Shown piece by piece: positions 1 through 8,084 of a stretch of DNA of 64,000 bases. A program made the translations under genes and the position numbers. The first letter of the stretch is position 1; each line of letters starts with the position of its first letter. The notes under the pieces were generated by a model. That model was not told where the DNA came from. It saw only the letters and a program-made list of their open reading frames with translations, and did not search any database. The DNA is taken from NCBI GenBank assembly GCA_021648225.1, contig JAKITE010000002.1, forward strand, positions 1-64,000. The letters are read 5' to 3'. The DNA comes from Paracoccaceae bacterium (GTDB lineage Bacteria > Pseudomonadota > Alphaproteobacteria > Rhodobacterales > Rhodobacteraceae).

Positions 1-1023
1 ATGGGCTGCGTGCTGCCCGCCGGTCAAGGTCAGGCCCCGGCCCGCCAAGCCGGTTTTGCCGCCGGATTGCCTAAATCGGTGCCCGCCACAACCCTTAACA
101 AAATGTGCGGATCCGGCATGAAAACCATCATGATGGCCCATGATCAACTGCAGGCAGGCAACGGTGAAATCGTGGTGGCAGGCGGCATGGAAAGCATGAG
201 CAACGCGCCCTACCTGCTGCCTAAAATGCGCAGCGGCGCGCGGATTGGCCACGCGCAAGCGATGGACCACATGTTTCTCGACGGGCTGGAAGACGCTTAT
301 GAGAAGGGCCGCCTGATGGGGTCATTTGCCGAAGATTGCGCTGAAAAATACAATTTCACCCGCGAGGGCCAAGACCAATACGCCCTGAAATCCCTGTCCA
401 ACGCCATAGCCGCCATCAAAAACGGAGATTTTGATGCCGAAATCACCCCCGTCACCCTGAAAACCCGCAAGGGTGACATCACCATCGCCACCGACGAACA
501 GCCCGGCAATGCCCGCCCCGATAAAATCCCCAACCTGAAACCCGCTTTCAAACCGGACGGGACCATTACCGCCGCCAATGCCTCCTCCATTTCCGACGGA
601 GCCGCCGCGCTGGTATTAATGCGTCAATCCAATGCCAAAACCGCCAATCTGCCAATTCGCGCCAAGATCATGGGCCATGCCAGCCATGCCCAAGCCCCCG
701 GCTGGTTTACCACCGCGCCGGTTCCAGCCGCGCAAAAACTGCTAAAACAACTGGGTTGGCAGGCAAGTGACGTGGACCTATGGGAGGTGAACGAGGCCTT
801 CGCCGTGGTCCCCATGGCATTCATGGCCGAAATGGAAATCCCCCGCGAAAAGGTCAACATCAATGGTGGCGCCTGCGCGCTTGGCCACCCGATCGGCGCA
901 TCGGGGGCGCGCATTATTGTCACGCTGCTGCACGCGCTGGAACGCCGAGGCCTAAAAAAGGGCATCGCCGCGATTTGCATTGGCGGTGGCGAAGGCACCG
1001 CCATTGCGATTGAACTGCCATGA
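1..1023 (+). CDS. Acetyl-CoA C-acetyltransferase (thiolase), 5'-truncated by window edge
   Basis: Condenses or thiolyses acyl-CoA at the end of beta-oxidation or ketone/PHB metabolism. The nucleophilic Cys is in NKMCGSGMK (residue 36 of the visible part), the His in GHPIGASGAR, and the second catalytic Cys in CIGGGEG near the C-terminus. Family members carry about 50 more residues before the VLPAGQGQ motif, and the frame is open to base 1, so the ATG at position 1 is probably internal and the gene starts outside the window. The stop overlaps the next gene's start (ATGA), so the two are translationally coupled and probably act in the same acyl-CoA pathway. Substrate chain length cannot be read from the sequence. 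Confidence 0.9.
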   Translation: MGCVLPAGQGQAPARQAGFAAGLPKSVPATTLNKMCGSGMKTIMMAHDQLQAGNGEIVVAGGMESMSNAPYLLPKMRSGARIGHAQAMDHMFLDGLEDAYEKGRLMGSFAEDCAEKYNFTREGQDQYALKSLSNAIAAIKNGDFDAEITPVTLKTRKGDITIATDEQPGNARPDKIPNLKPAFKPDGTITAANASSISDGAAALVLMRQSNAKTANLPIRAKIMGHASHAQAPGWFTTAPVPAAQKLLKQLGWQASDVDLWEVNEAFAVVPMAFMAEMEIPREKVNINGGACALGHPIGASGARIIVTLLHALERRGLKKGIAAICIGGGEGTAIAIELP

Positions 1024-1790
1024 GGCTTGATAACTCCGTTTCAGCCATCATCACTGGCGGTGCATCCGGCCTTGGCGAGGCCTGCGCCCGCAAATTTGCC
1101 AATCTCGGCGTTAAAGTCGCGATACTGGACATGAACGCGAAACGCGGCGCAGCACTGGCGTCTGAGATCAACGGCATATTTGTGCAAACCGATGTCAGCG
1201 ACGCCAATTCGGTGGCGGATGCCCTTGCCAGCAGCCGCAAGGCCCATGGTCAGGAACGCATCTGCATCAATTGCGCCGGTATCACGACCAGCAGCAAAAC
1301 CGTTGATCGTGACGGGCTTTGCCATGATGCCGCTGCATTCGCGCAAACCATCCAGATCAACCTGATCGGCACCTTTAATGTCGCCAGCCAATCTGCCGCT
1401 GGAATGGTTGTGACCAAACCGCTGGACCCTGACGGCACACGCGGCGTGATCATCAACACTGCCTCGGTTGCCGCGTTTGATGGCCAGATGGGCCAAACGG
1501 CTTATGCGGCCTCAAAAGGCGGAATTGCAGCCATGACCCTGCCCATGGCCCGTGATCTGTCACGCAGCGGTATCCGCGTGATGGCCATCGCGCCGGGCCT
1601 GTTCCAAACCCCGATGCTGGCGGGCCTGCCATTGGAAGTGCAAGACAGCCTCGCCAGCCAAATACCCTTTCCCCAAAGACTGGGCGACCCGTCTGAATTC
1701 GCCGCGCTGGCCCAACATATCGTTGAAAACCAATTGCTGAATGGCGAGGTTATACGGCTGGACGGGGCGATAAGGATGGCCCCACGTTAG
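1020..1790 (+). CDS. SDR-family 3-hydroxyacyl-CoA dehydrogenase (HSD17B10-like)
   Basis: A 256-residue NAD(P)-dependent short-chain dehydrogenase. The Rossmann glycine motif GGASGLGEA is at residues 13-21, NCAG in the middle, the Ser of the triad in NTASVAAFDGQMGQ, and YAASKGG supplies the catalytic Tyr and Lys. The layout, including the long loop before the Ser, matches type-2 3-hydroxyacyl-CoA dehydrogenases, which oxidise 3-hydroxyacyl-CoA (for example 2-methyl-3-hydroxybutyryl-CoA in isoleucine breakdown). A 4-bp ATGA overlap with the upstream thiolase supports consecutive steps of one pathway. A generic SDR with another substrate remains possible. Confidence 0.8.
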   Translation: MRLDNSVSAIITGGASGLGEACARKFANLGVKVAILDMNAKRGAALASEINGIFVQTDVSDANSVADALASSRKAHGQERICINCAGITTSSKTVDRDGLCHDAAAFAQTIQINLIGTFNVASQSAAGMVVTKPLDPDGTRGVIINTASVAAFDGQMGQTAYAASKGGIAAMTLPMARDLSRSGIRVMAIAPGLFQTPMLAGLPLEVQDSLASQIPFPQRLGDPSEFAALAQHIVENQLLNGEVIRLDGAIRMAPR

Positions 1791-1822
1791 GGGAAACCAA
1801 CGCTCCCGCCCGTCGCTGGTTG

Positions 1823-1838
1823 TGCTGGTAAACCAGCA
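1823..1838. other. Perfect 6-bp hairpin in the 1791-1956 spacer
   Basis: TGCTGG and CCAGCA flank a TAAA loop. No T-tract follows on either strand, so this is not a convincing intrinsic terminator. The rest of the spacer has short GC-rich palindromic pieces such as CTCGCTACGCTCGG and no recognisable gene. Confidence 0.35.
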
Positions 1839-1956
1839 AAACCGCTCCCGTTGGGCATGGCCTCGCTACGCTCGGCGGTCTCTATCTCAACCCTTGCGAT
1901 AAACCCGTTGCAATCGTAACCACGTAAACTTATCTTTTGATAAAACAGAGGGCGAT

Positions 1957-2109
1957 ATGAGTAATCCACAACATCTTGAATGGCTGCTAGAGGGCGTGGA
2001 GGCGTGGAATGCGCGGCGCCGCGAAGATGATTATGTGCCGTATATTGAGGATAAAAATGTACCGCAAAGAATTTTGATTGAAGCACTACAGACAAAAATT
2101 TGCCCATGA
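1957..2109 (+). pseudogene. Truncated N-terminus of a pentapeptide-repeat protein (50 aa)
   Basis: The ORF starts MSNPQHLEWLLEGVEAWNAR, which resembles the conserved leader of alphaproteobacterial pentapeptide-repeat proteins (HLxWLLEGVEAWNxRR followed by the A(D/N)LxX repeats). Here the frame runs 50 codons and stops before any pentapeptide repeat, so it looks like the 5' remnant of a larger gene cut at a recombination junction. Its TGA overlaps the ATG of the next ORF (ATGA at 2106-2109), so it may now only serve as a leader that couples translation into that gene. The family assignment rests on recall of the leader motif and was not searched. Confidence 0.55.
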
Positions 2110-3032
2110 ACAATGAAATAAATACCCCCCTTAAGTCGGAGCTTCACCATTGGTGGCCTCGGTGTGTGTCGGCCCGTTGGAATGATAATGAGGGCGCGGT
2201 TAATTGGATAAAGCCCAACGGCAAAATGGTCCGCTCACCTGCCAAAAATTTCGGCGCGATTGGAAATGGCCATCACTTCAAAGCTGACCGCGAGGGCAAA
2301 CCAAATCCTTGGGATCACAGCTTCGAGCATGTGTTCTCCGATGCGGATGATAAGTTTCCCGCCTTGATCGATTGGCTTCAAGGCTTGGAGTGTAAACACA
2401 CTCCATTGCGCTCTTCGCGAAAAGAAGGCTTCCTTGCTCAAAAGGTAGACGAAAAAATGCTTTTAACACTTGTTGAATGTATTGTGTCCCTAGTCGTGAG
2501 AAGTCCCAAGTTCCGCGAAACGGGGGCGGCGCTCGCAGAAAGGTTTCGCGGGCCACTGGACGCGCATGAACGAAACGGTCTTATTTCTGCAAACATTATG
2601 CATTGCCAACGGCGCATCGCGGATAGCATAGGGACATGTGGTAAATTCGCCGTTCTGTTCACACATGACCGTGAGTTTCTATATGGCGATGGATTCTATC
2701 ACAACTTGAGTTCACAGACGCAAAACCGCTCTGGAGTGAGGATAGTGGCTCCTATCACTCCAAATGTCGCTGTGTTCTACTCTTGCCCGAACAGTTATAG
2801 GACGGATCCTTCCCTTGTGACTCTTATGCTGACAGACGACGAAGTCACGTTTTTTAATCAGACGGTCCAGATATATGCGCGGGACAAGCTCTTCTTTCGG
2901 AATGAAAAACCGGAGCTGTTGGACGTATATCGCATAGGTGATCATCGCATTTACGGTGCTTCTGATCCGATGGACATTTGGGTCCAGGACTTCTCTGGGG
3001 TTGACAACAAAATACGGGGGTTTCACTTCTAA
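2106..3032 (+). CDS. DUF4238-like hypothetical protein
   Basis: 308 residues from ATG 2106; an in-frame TTG at 2100 is less likely because the ATG overlaps the upstream stop. Near the N-terminus is HHWWPR, in the middle a helix with RSPKFRE, then a segment reading LFTHDREFLYGDGFYHN followed by IVAPITPNVAVFYS. This order (HHxxPRxx start, central Rxxxx helix, 'fitSDxPv' strand, PLTP-like strand) resembles the DUF4238 family, whose function is unknown. Base composition and codon use look different from the neighbouring metabolic genes, which fits recent acquisition. It sits between a truncated pentapeptide gene and an orphan antitoxin gene. No function is claimed. Confidence 0.55.
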   Translation: MNNEINTPLKSELHHWWPRCVSARWNDNEGAVNWIKPNGKMVRSPAKNFGAIGNGHHFKADREGKPNPWDHSFEHVFSDADDKFPALIDWLQGLECKHTPLRSSRKEGFLAQKVDEKMLLTLVECIVSLVVRSPKFRETGAALAERFRGPLDAHERNGLISANIMHCQRRIADSIGTCGKFAVLFTHDREFLYGDGFYHNLSSQTQNRSGVRIVAPITPNVAVFYSCPNSYRTDPSLVTLMLTDDEVTFFNQTVQIYARDKLFFRNEKPELLDVYRIGDHRIYGASDPMDIWVQDFSGVDNKIRGFHF

Positions 3033-3111
3033 ATATATGTTATTTGACGTGATTGGATTCACTCAAAGACAAAGACTATCCAAGGGTTACGCGGGATGCA
3101 ACATTACCCCC

Positions 3112-3429
3112 TCACCAATCCGGTTCCATCTCGTCCCAGGTCTCCACCGTTTTTGACACTCGCGCCAGCATATACAGCCGCAGCACGGCGTTGATGCGGG
3201 CCTGATACCCGCTGCCCATATTGCGGAAAAACTTCAACACGTCTTCGTCCACCCGAAACGTCACCTGTTTTTTGTGTGGTTGGGTTCGGTGTTTTTCCTC
3301 AACCGCGCTCCAACCTTCGGGCAGGAATTCATGCATATTCATAAATTTTTCAACTTCGATCGTTGTGCGCCGCAGCTCAATCAATTGCCGCTCCGCATCG
3401 CGTTCTTTTAGTGTCAATTTTTTAACCAT
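3112..3429 (-). CDS. BrnA-type antitoxin, orphan
   Basis: 105 residues. The C-terminal half reads VTFRVDEDVLKFFRNMGSGY followed by QARINAVLRLYM, the ribbon-helix-helix signature of BrnA antitoxins, which normally bind and repress the RelE-fold RNase BrnT. The N-terminal half is basic and coiled-coil-like. BrnT usually lies directly upstream in the same operon, but the 146 bp between this start (3429) and prfC (3576) hold no such ORF, nor does the downstream side. It is therefore an orphan, either a leftover or a stand-alone regulator. An AGG-containing purine stretch precedes the ATG. Confidence 0.7.
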   Translation of the reverse strand: MVKKLTLKERDAERQLIELRRTTIEVEKFMNMHEFLPEGWSAVEEKHRTQPHKKQVTFRVDEDVLKFFRNMGSGYQARINAVLRLYMLARVSKTVETWDEMEPDW

Positions 3430-3575
3430 CTTAACCTCGTCAATTTTCTTAAAACTAACCCAAAATGGTTAACAGAATGGCGGCATATGGAAAACTTACG
3501 CAAAACTTATACAATAATCACACCGAATTCTGCGTTGTTCTTGCCCTCGTTAACCCGCTGCCATATACGCGCGCC

Positions 3576-5171
3576 ATGACTGAAAAACCTACATTGCACC
3601 CCCAAATCGCGCGGCGGCGCACATTTGCCATTATCTCGCATCCCGATGCGGGCAAAACCACCTTGACCGAGAAATTCCTGCTCTATGGTGGTGCCATTCA
3701 AATGGCGGGCCAAGTGCGTGCCAAAGGCGAGGCGCGGCGGTCCAGATCGGACTTTATGCAGATGGAAAAAGACCGTGGCATTTCGGTTTCCGCATCGGCA
3801 ATGTCGTTTGAATTCAAGGACTTCTGGTTTAATCTGGTCGACACCCCCGGACACTCGGATTTTTCCGAGGATACATTCCGCACGCTTACGGCAGTCGACG
3901 CAGCCGTGATGGTGATTGATGGTGCAAAAGGCGTTGAAAGCCAGACCCAAAAGCTGTTTGAAGTCTGCCGTTTGCGTGACCTGCCCATTTTGACTTTCTG
4001 TAACAAGATGGACCGCGAAAGCCGTGATATCCTTGAAATCATTGATGAAATTCAGGAAAATCTGGCGATTGACGTATCCCCAGCCAGTTGGCCCATCGGG
4101 GTTGGCCGTGAATTTATCGGTTGTTATGACCTGATTAATGACCGGCTGGAATTGATGGATCGTGCCGACCGGAATGTGGTGGCCGAAAGCATTTCTATCA
4201 ACGGGTTGGATGACCCCAAAATCGCCGATCACGTGCCTGCCGAGCTTCTTGAGAAACTGCGCGAAGACGTTGAAATAGCACGGGAATTACTGCCAGCCTT
4301 TGACAGGAAAGCCTTTCTTGAGGGCACCATGACCCCGATCTGGTTTGGCTCCGCGATCAATTCATTTGGCGTGCAGGAATTGATGCAGGGTATCGCCAAA
4401 TTCGGCCCCGAACCGCAAATCCGCCCCGCCACCCCGCGCAGCATTTCCCCAGCAGAAACAAAGGTTTGCGGCTTTGTCTTCAAGGTTCAAGCCAATATGG
4501 ACCCAAAGCACCGTGACCGTGTGGCCTTTGTGCGCCTGTGCTCGGGGCATTTCAAACGCGGTATGAAACTGAAACATATTCGTTCCGGCAAACAGATGGC
4601 GATCTCTAACCCTGTGTTATTCCTCGCAAATGATCGCGAAATCGCCGAGGATGCATGGGCCGGAGACATCATCGGCATTCCAAATCACGGCCAGCTTCGC
4701 ATCGGTGACAGCCTGACCGAGGGCGAGGATATCCGCTTTACCGGCATTCCAAGTTTTGCGCCGGAATTGCTGCAAACCGTGCGCGCGCTTGACCCGCTAA
4801 AGGCCAAACATCTGGAAAAGGCCCTCACGCAATTTGCCGAAGAAGGTGCCAGCAAAGTTTTCAAGCCGGTGATTGGCTCTGGCTGGATTGTCGGCGTGGT
4901 TGGCGCCTTGCAATTCGATGTTCTGACCAGCCGGATCGAGCTTGAATACGGCCTTCCGGTGCGCTTTGAACCGACGCAATATCAATCGGCGCGCTGGCTG
5001 TCCGGCCCCAAGGAAAAACTCGATGCGTTTATCAATGCCAACAAATCCCAGATGGCCAATGACCATGACGGGGATCCAGTTTATTTGACGCGATTACAAT
5101 GGGATATAGACCGTGTTGAACGTGATTTCCCCGACCTGACCCTGACAGCAACCAAAGAAATGCAAACGTAA
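3576..5171 (+). CDS. prfC: Peptide chain release factor 3
   Basis: A GTPase that removes RF1/RF2 from ribosomes after termination. The G1 motif is SHPDAGKTTLTE, G3 is DTPGHSDF, and G4 is NKMD. The start was placed at ATG 3576 (MTEKPTLHPQIARRRT), giving 531 residues, close to the family's roughly 530. An upstream in-frame ATG at 3465 would add 37 residues with no family counterpart. The gene is monocistronic by context, between the orphan antitoxin and the multicopper oxidase. No good Shine-Dalgarno sequence is visible before the ATG. Confidence 0.96.
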   Translation: MTEKPTLHPQIARRRTFAIISHPDAGKTTLTEKFLLYGGAIQMAGQVRAKGEARRSRSDFMQMEKDRGISVSASAMSFEFKDFWFNLVDTPGHSDFSEDTFRTLTAVDAAVMVIDGAKGVESQTQKLFEVCRLRDLPILTFCNKMDRESRDILEIIDEIQENLAIDVSPASWPIGVGREFIGCYDLINDRLELMDRADRNVVAESISINGLDDPKIADHVPAELLEKLREDVEIARELLPAFDRKAFLEGTMTPIWFGSAINSFGVQELMQGIAKFGPEPQIRPATPRSISPAETKVCGFVFKVQANMDPKHRDRVAFVRLCSGHFKRGMKLKHIRSGKQMAISNPVLFLANDREIAEDAWAGDIIGIPNHGQLRIGDSLTEGEDIRFTGIPSFAPELLQTVRALDPLKAKHLEKALTQFAEEGASKVFKPVIGSGWIVGVVGALQFDVLTSRIELEYGLPVRFEPTQYQSARWLSGPKEKLDAFINANKSQMANDHDGDPVYLTRLQWDIDRVERDFPDLTLTATKEMQT

Positions 5172-5262
5172 ATGTGAACGCTGCATTAACCTGAAGCATT
5201 GCAACATAATCCGCTGCTGGCTAGCTTGGCCAAAATACACAACTGCAACCGGAGGCTATGCA

Positions 5263-6639
5263 ATGAACCTGACCCGACGATCCCTTATGGCCGGGGCATC
5301 CGCCCTGACATTAATGCCAAAATTCGGCTTTGCCTCCGGAAATGTCGAGGTTCTGGAGGCCCGCAGCGGCAAGGCGCAGCTGGTATCCGCCGAATATCCC
5401 GATACAGAAATCTGGGGTTATGATGGCAAGGCTCCCGGCCCGGAAATTCGCGTGCCACAGGCTGCACGTATCCAGCGTAAATTGCTCAATTCTTTGAATG
5501 AGCCAACCACCATTCACTGGCACGGCATTCGCATTGACAATGCCATGGACGGGGTGCCCGGCGTAACCCAGGAAGCGGTGCAACCAAACGGTGAATTCAG
5601 CTATGATTTCACGGTGCCGGATGCCGGAACCTATTGGTATCATTCACATTTCAATACTACCGAGCAAATTTCGCGCGGGCTGTATGGCGCTTTGATTGTC
5701 GAAGAACCAAACGCCCCCGAGGTCGACCACGACATCACCGTGATTGTCGATGACTGGCGGCTGGATCAAAACGCCCAGATCGACCCCGATTTCAAACAGG
5801 TCCGGGATTGGACCCATGGCGGCCGTTTGGGCAATTTCCTCAAGGCGACGCTGACCCCCGCGTTGAACGAGGTAAAGCAAAACCAGCGCTTGCGGCTGCG
5901 GTTTATTTGTGTGGCCACCGATCGCGTTATGCGGCTTGCGCTGGTGGGGATGGCAGGCAAAATCGTGGCGCTGGACGGCATGCCGGTCGATACCCCGACA
6001 CCCGTAGAAATGCTGACCTTGGGACCAGCCCAGAGGGCGGATGTGATTGTTGATATAACCGGTGCAACCGGCGAAAAAGCGATGATCGGCTTTGTTGGCC
6101 GCGAGCAAACCATCGTGCTTGCCAGCCTAGATATTACCGGTCAGGCCAGCCTTGCACCGCGCCCCGAAATCATGCCTTTGCCTGCAAACCCCATTCAACA
6201 ACTTGGCACGATTGAAGGCGCGCAGATCACCGCCTTAAATATGGAAGGCGGCGCCATGGGCGGGTTGCAATCAGGCATATACAAAGGCAAACGCATGACC
6301 ACCGAGGAGCTGGTGCAAAATGGCCAGATATGGACCTTTAACGGGGTTGCCGGCATGCCCGAATCGCCTTTGGCGGAAATCTCGCTTGGGGAAACCCTGC
6401 GTATCCCGATCATCAATGACACCAGCTTTGCCCATGCCATGCATCTGCACGGCATGCATTTTCAGGAGATATTCGCGGATGGCAGTTTTGGCCCGCTGCG
6501 CGACACCATATTGATCGAACGTCAGGAAACCCGCGAAATCGCCTTTACCGCCAGCAACCCCGGGGATTGGGTTTTCCATTGCCACATGATTTCGCATCAG
6601 GCCGCCGGAATGATGACCTGGGTCAGGGTCACCGCATGA
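5263..6639 (+). CDS. Tat-exported multicopper oxidase (laccase/CueO-like)
   Basis: Periplasmic blue copper oxidase that couples one-electron oxidation of a metal ion, phenol or similar donor to O2 reduction. A twin-arginine signal (LTRRSLMAGASALTLMP) starts the 458-residue protein. All four copper-ligand motifs are present: HWHG (85-88), YHSH (126-129), HAMHLHGMHF (about 393-402) and HCHMISHQAAGMM (439-451), with Met as likely axial T1 ligand. There is no Met-rich insert like that of CueO. A GGAGG sequence lies just upstream of the ATG. The stop overlaps the next start (ATGA), which encodes a cytochrome c, so electrons may pass between the two. The physiological substrate is unknown. Confidence 0.9.
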   Translation: MNLTRRSLMAGASALTLMPKFGFASGNVEVLEARSGKAQLVSAEYPDTEIWGYDGKAPGPEIRVPQAARIQRKLLNSLNEPTTIHWHGIRIDNAMDGVPGVTQEAVQPNGEFSYDFTVPDAGTYWYHSHFNTTEQISRGLYGALIVEEPNAPEVDHDITVIVDDWRLDQNAQIDPDFKQVRDWTHGGRLGNFLKATLTPALNEVKQNQRLRLRFICVATDRVMRLALVGMAGKIVALDGMPVDTPTPVEMLTLGPAQRADVIVDITGATGEKAMIGFVGREQTIVLASLDITGQASLAPRPEIMPLPANPIQQLGTIEGAQITALNMEGGAMGGLQSGIYKGKRMTTEELVQNGQIWTFNGVAGMPESPLAEISLGETLRIPIINDTSFAHAMHLHGMHFQEIFADGSFGPLRDTILIERQETREIAFTASNPGDWVFHCHMISHQAAGMMTWVRVTA

Positions 6640-7097
6640 AAATCAAAATAGCATTTGCAGCTATTTTCCTGATTGGCGCAGCCGTGCTTGTCAGCCTGTT
6701 TTTGGCCGGAACCCGACAAACCCCTGAAACCGTTCTGCGGGGGCAGGCATTATATGCCGAAAATTGTGCCAGTTGCCACGGGGCAACCCTGGAGGGCCAA
6801 CCCGATTGGCGCATTCCCAACCCCGACGGCACATTGCCCGCCCCGCCCCATAATAATGACGGCCACACATGGCACCATGATGACCGCTTATTGTTTGATT
6901 ACACCAAACTTGGCGGCGCACAGGCAATGGCAGCCCGCGGCTTAAGTAATTTCAACAGCGGTATGCCTGCATTTGAGGGAATATTGTCGGATGATGAAAT
7001 CAATAATATCTGGGCCTATATCCGGTCAACCTGGGGCGAAGAAGAACGCGCCGCACAGGCCGAACGCACAGCACTTGATATTGAGGTGAACGGCTAA
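6636..7097 (+). CDS. Membrane-anchored c-type cytochrome
   Basis: A 153-residue protein with an N-terminal signal/anchor (MKIKIAFAAIFLIGAAVLVS) and one haem c site, CASCH, followed by a Met ligand region (SGMPAFEGILSDDEI) and a terminal helix with WAYIRSTW, as in class I cytochromes. The start at 6636 overlaps the multicopper oxidase stop by 4 bp (ATGA); a longer upstream reading overlaps that gene too much. Coupling to the oxidase suggests it donates electrons to, or accepts them from, that enzyme in the periplasm. The 3' end overlaps the convergent fpr gene by 4 bp. Confidence 0.88.
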   Translation: MKIKIAFAAIFLIGAAVLVSLFLAGTRQTPETVLRGQALYAENCASCHGATLEGQPDWRIPNPDGTLPAPPHNNDGHTWHHDDRLLFDYTKLGGAQAMAARGLSNFNSGMPAFEGILSDDEINNIWAYIRSTWGEEERAAQAERTALDIEVNG

Positions 7098-7894
7098 TCT
7101 ACAAAAGCCTTTTCAATCACAAAATCTCCCGGTTCGGAATTTGACCCCTCAACCATACCGGCAGCTTCACAAATGGCTTTGTGTTCCTTTAGCATTTCCA
7201 TTGACCCGCAAATCATCACGCGATCGGTTTTTGGGTTAAGGGCTGCGCCGGTGGCTGTTGCAAAACGTCCGTCATTTAACCAATCGGTCATGCGACCCAT
7301 TTCTGCGCCTGCTTCGCGCGTAGTCGTGCTGATCAGGCGTAGCTTGTCGCCAACCAGTTCCTGCAACAGCTCGTCCGAGGCAATTTCGGCCATCAGATGC
7401 TTGCCATATTCCAGCTCTGCCACATCGCGGCAAGTATGGGTCAGGATGACTTCTTCAAATTTATCATAGGTTTCGGGGTCACGGATGGTGCTGGCAAAAG
7501 GCGCAATGCCGGTGCCGGTCGAAAACAGGATAAGCCGTTTACCGGCTGTTAGCGCATCATGCACCAAGGTGCCCACCGGTTTGGGGCGAATCAAAATATG
7601 ATCATCAACCTTTAGATGCTGCAAACGGCTGGTCAGCGGGCCATCGGGCACTTTAATGGAATAAAACTCCAATTCCTCGTGCCAGTTGGGGCTGGCGATG
7701 GAATAGGCCCGCGTTAAGGCTTTGTCGCCATTGGGCAAGCCGATCATGGCAAATTCGCCGGAGCGAAACCGGAATCCTTTTGGGCGCTCGCAGGTGAAGG
7801 AAAAGGTTTTGTCGGTCCAGTGGCGCACCGATGTTACCTTTAGATATTCCAACCCGCGATAGATTTTTTGTTCTTCTGCCAGCATCTTGTCCAT
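7094..7894 (-). CDS. fpr: Ferredoxin/flavodoxin--NADP+ reductase
   Basis: FAD enzyme that moves electrons between NADPH and ferredoxin or flavodoxin. The FAD-binding motif is RAYSIASP, the NADP-binding loop is STGTGIAPF, CGSMEML is the nicotinamide-side motif, and the C-terminus FVIEKAFVD is typical of the bacterial plant-type Fpr group with an extended tail. The annotated ATG at 7894 has AGGA immediately against it; a second in-frame ATG at 7885 has better spacing from that AGGA and may be the true start (263 aa). It is convergent with the cytochrome gene. Confidence 0.92.
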   Translation of the reverse strand: MDKMLAEEQKIYRGLEYLKVTSVRHWTDKTFSFTCERPKGFRFRSGEFAMIGLPNGDKALTRAYSIASPNWHEELEFYSIKVPDGPLTSRLQHLKVDDHILIRPKPVGTLVHDALTAGKRLILFSTGTGIAPFASTIRDPETYDKFEEVILTHTCRDVAELEYGKHLMAEIASDELLQELVGDKLRLISTTTREAGAEMGRMTDWLNDGRFATATGAALNPKTDRVMICGSMEMLKEHKAICEAAGMVEGSNSEPGDFVIEKAFVD

Positions 7895-8084
7895 TCCTTA
7901 TTTCATCCGCCCGATATAAGCGTCAAATTGCCTCGTTAAAAGCGGAATAACATTCTTTTTCGTAACGGAGATTGACCTATGTCAGGTAAATCGCTAACAA
8001 AGCGTCACTATGACAGGCAACAATACGGTTGCCATCGCCGCGTTATCATTGCGGCATATTTTTGACCGCAGTAAACGGAAAAAC

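Noticed and set aside
1..3. ATG at base 1 as the thiolase start
   Set aside because: The frame is open to the edge and the family has about 50 residues before this point, so the gene is cut by the window.
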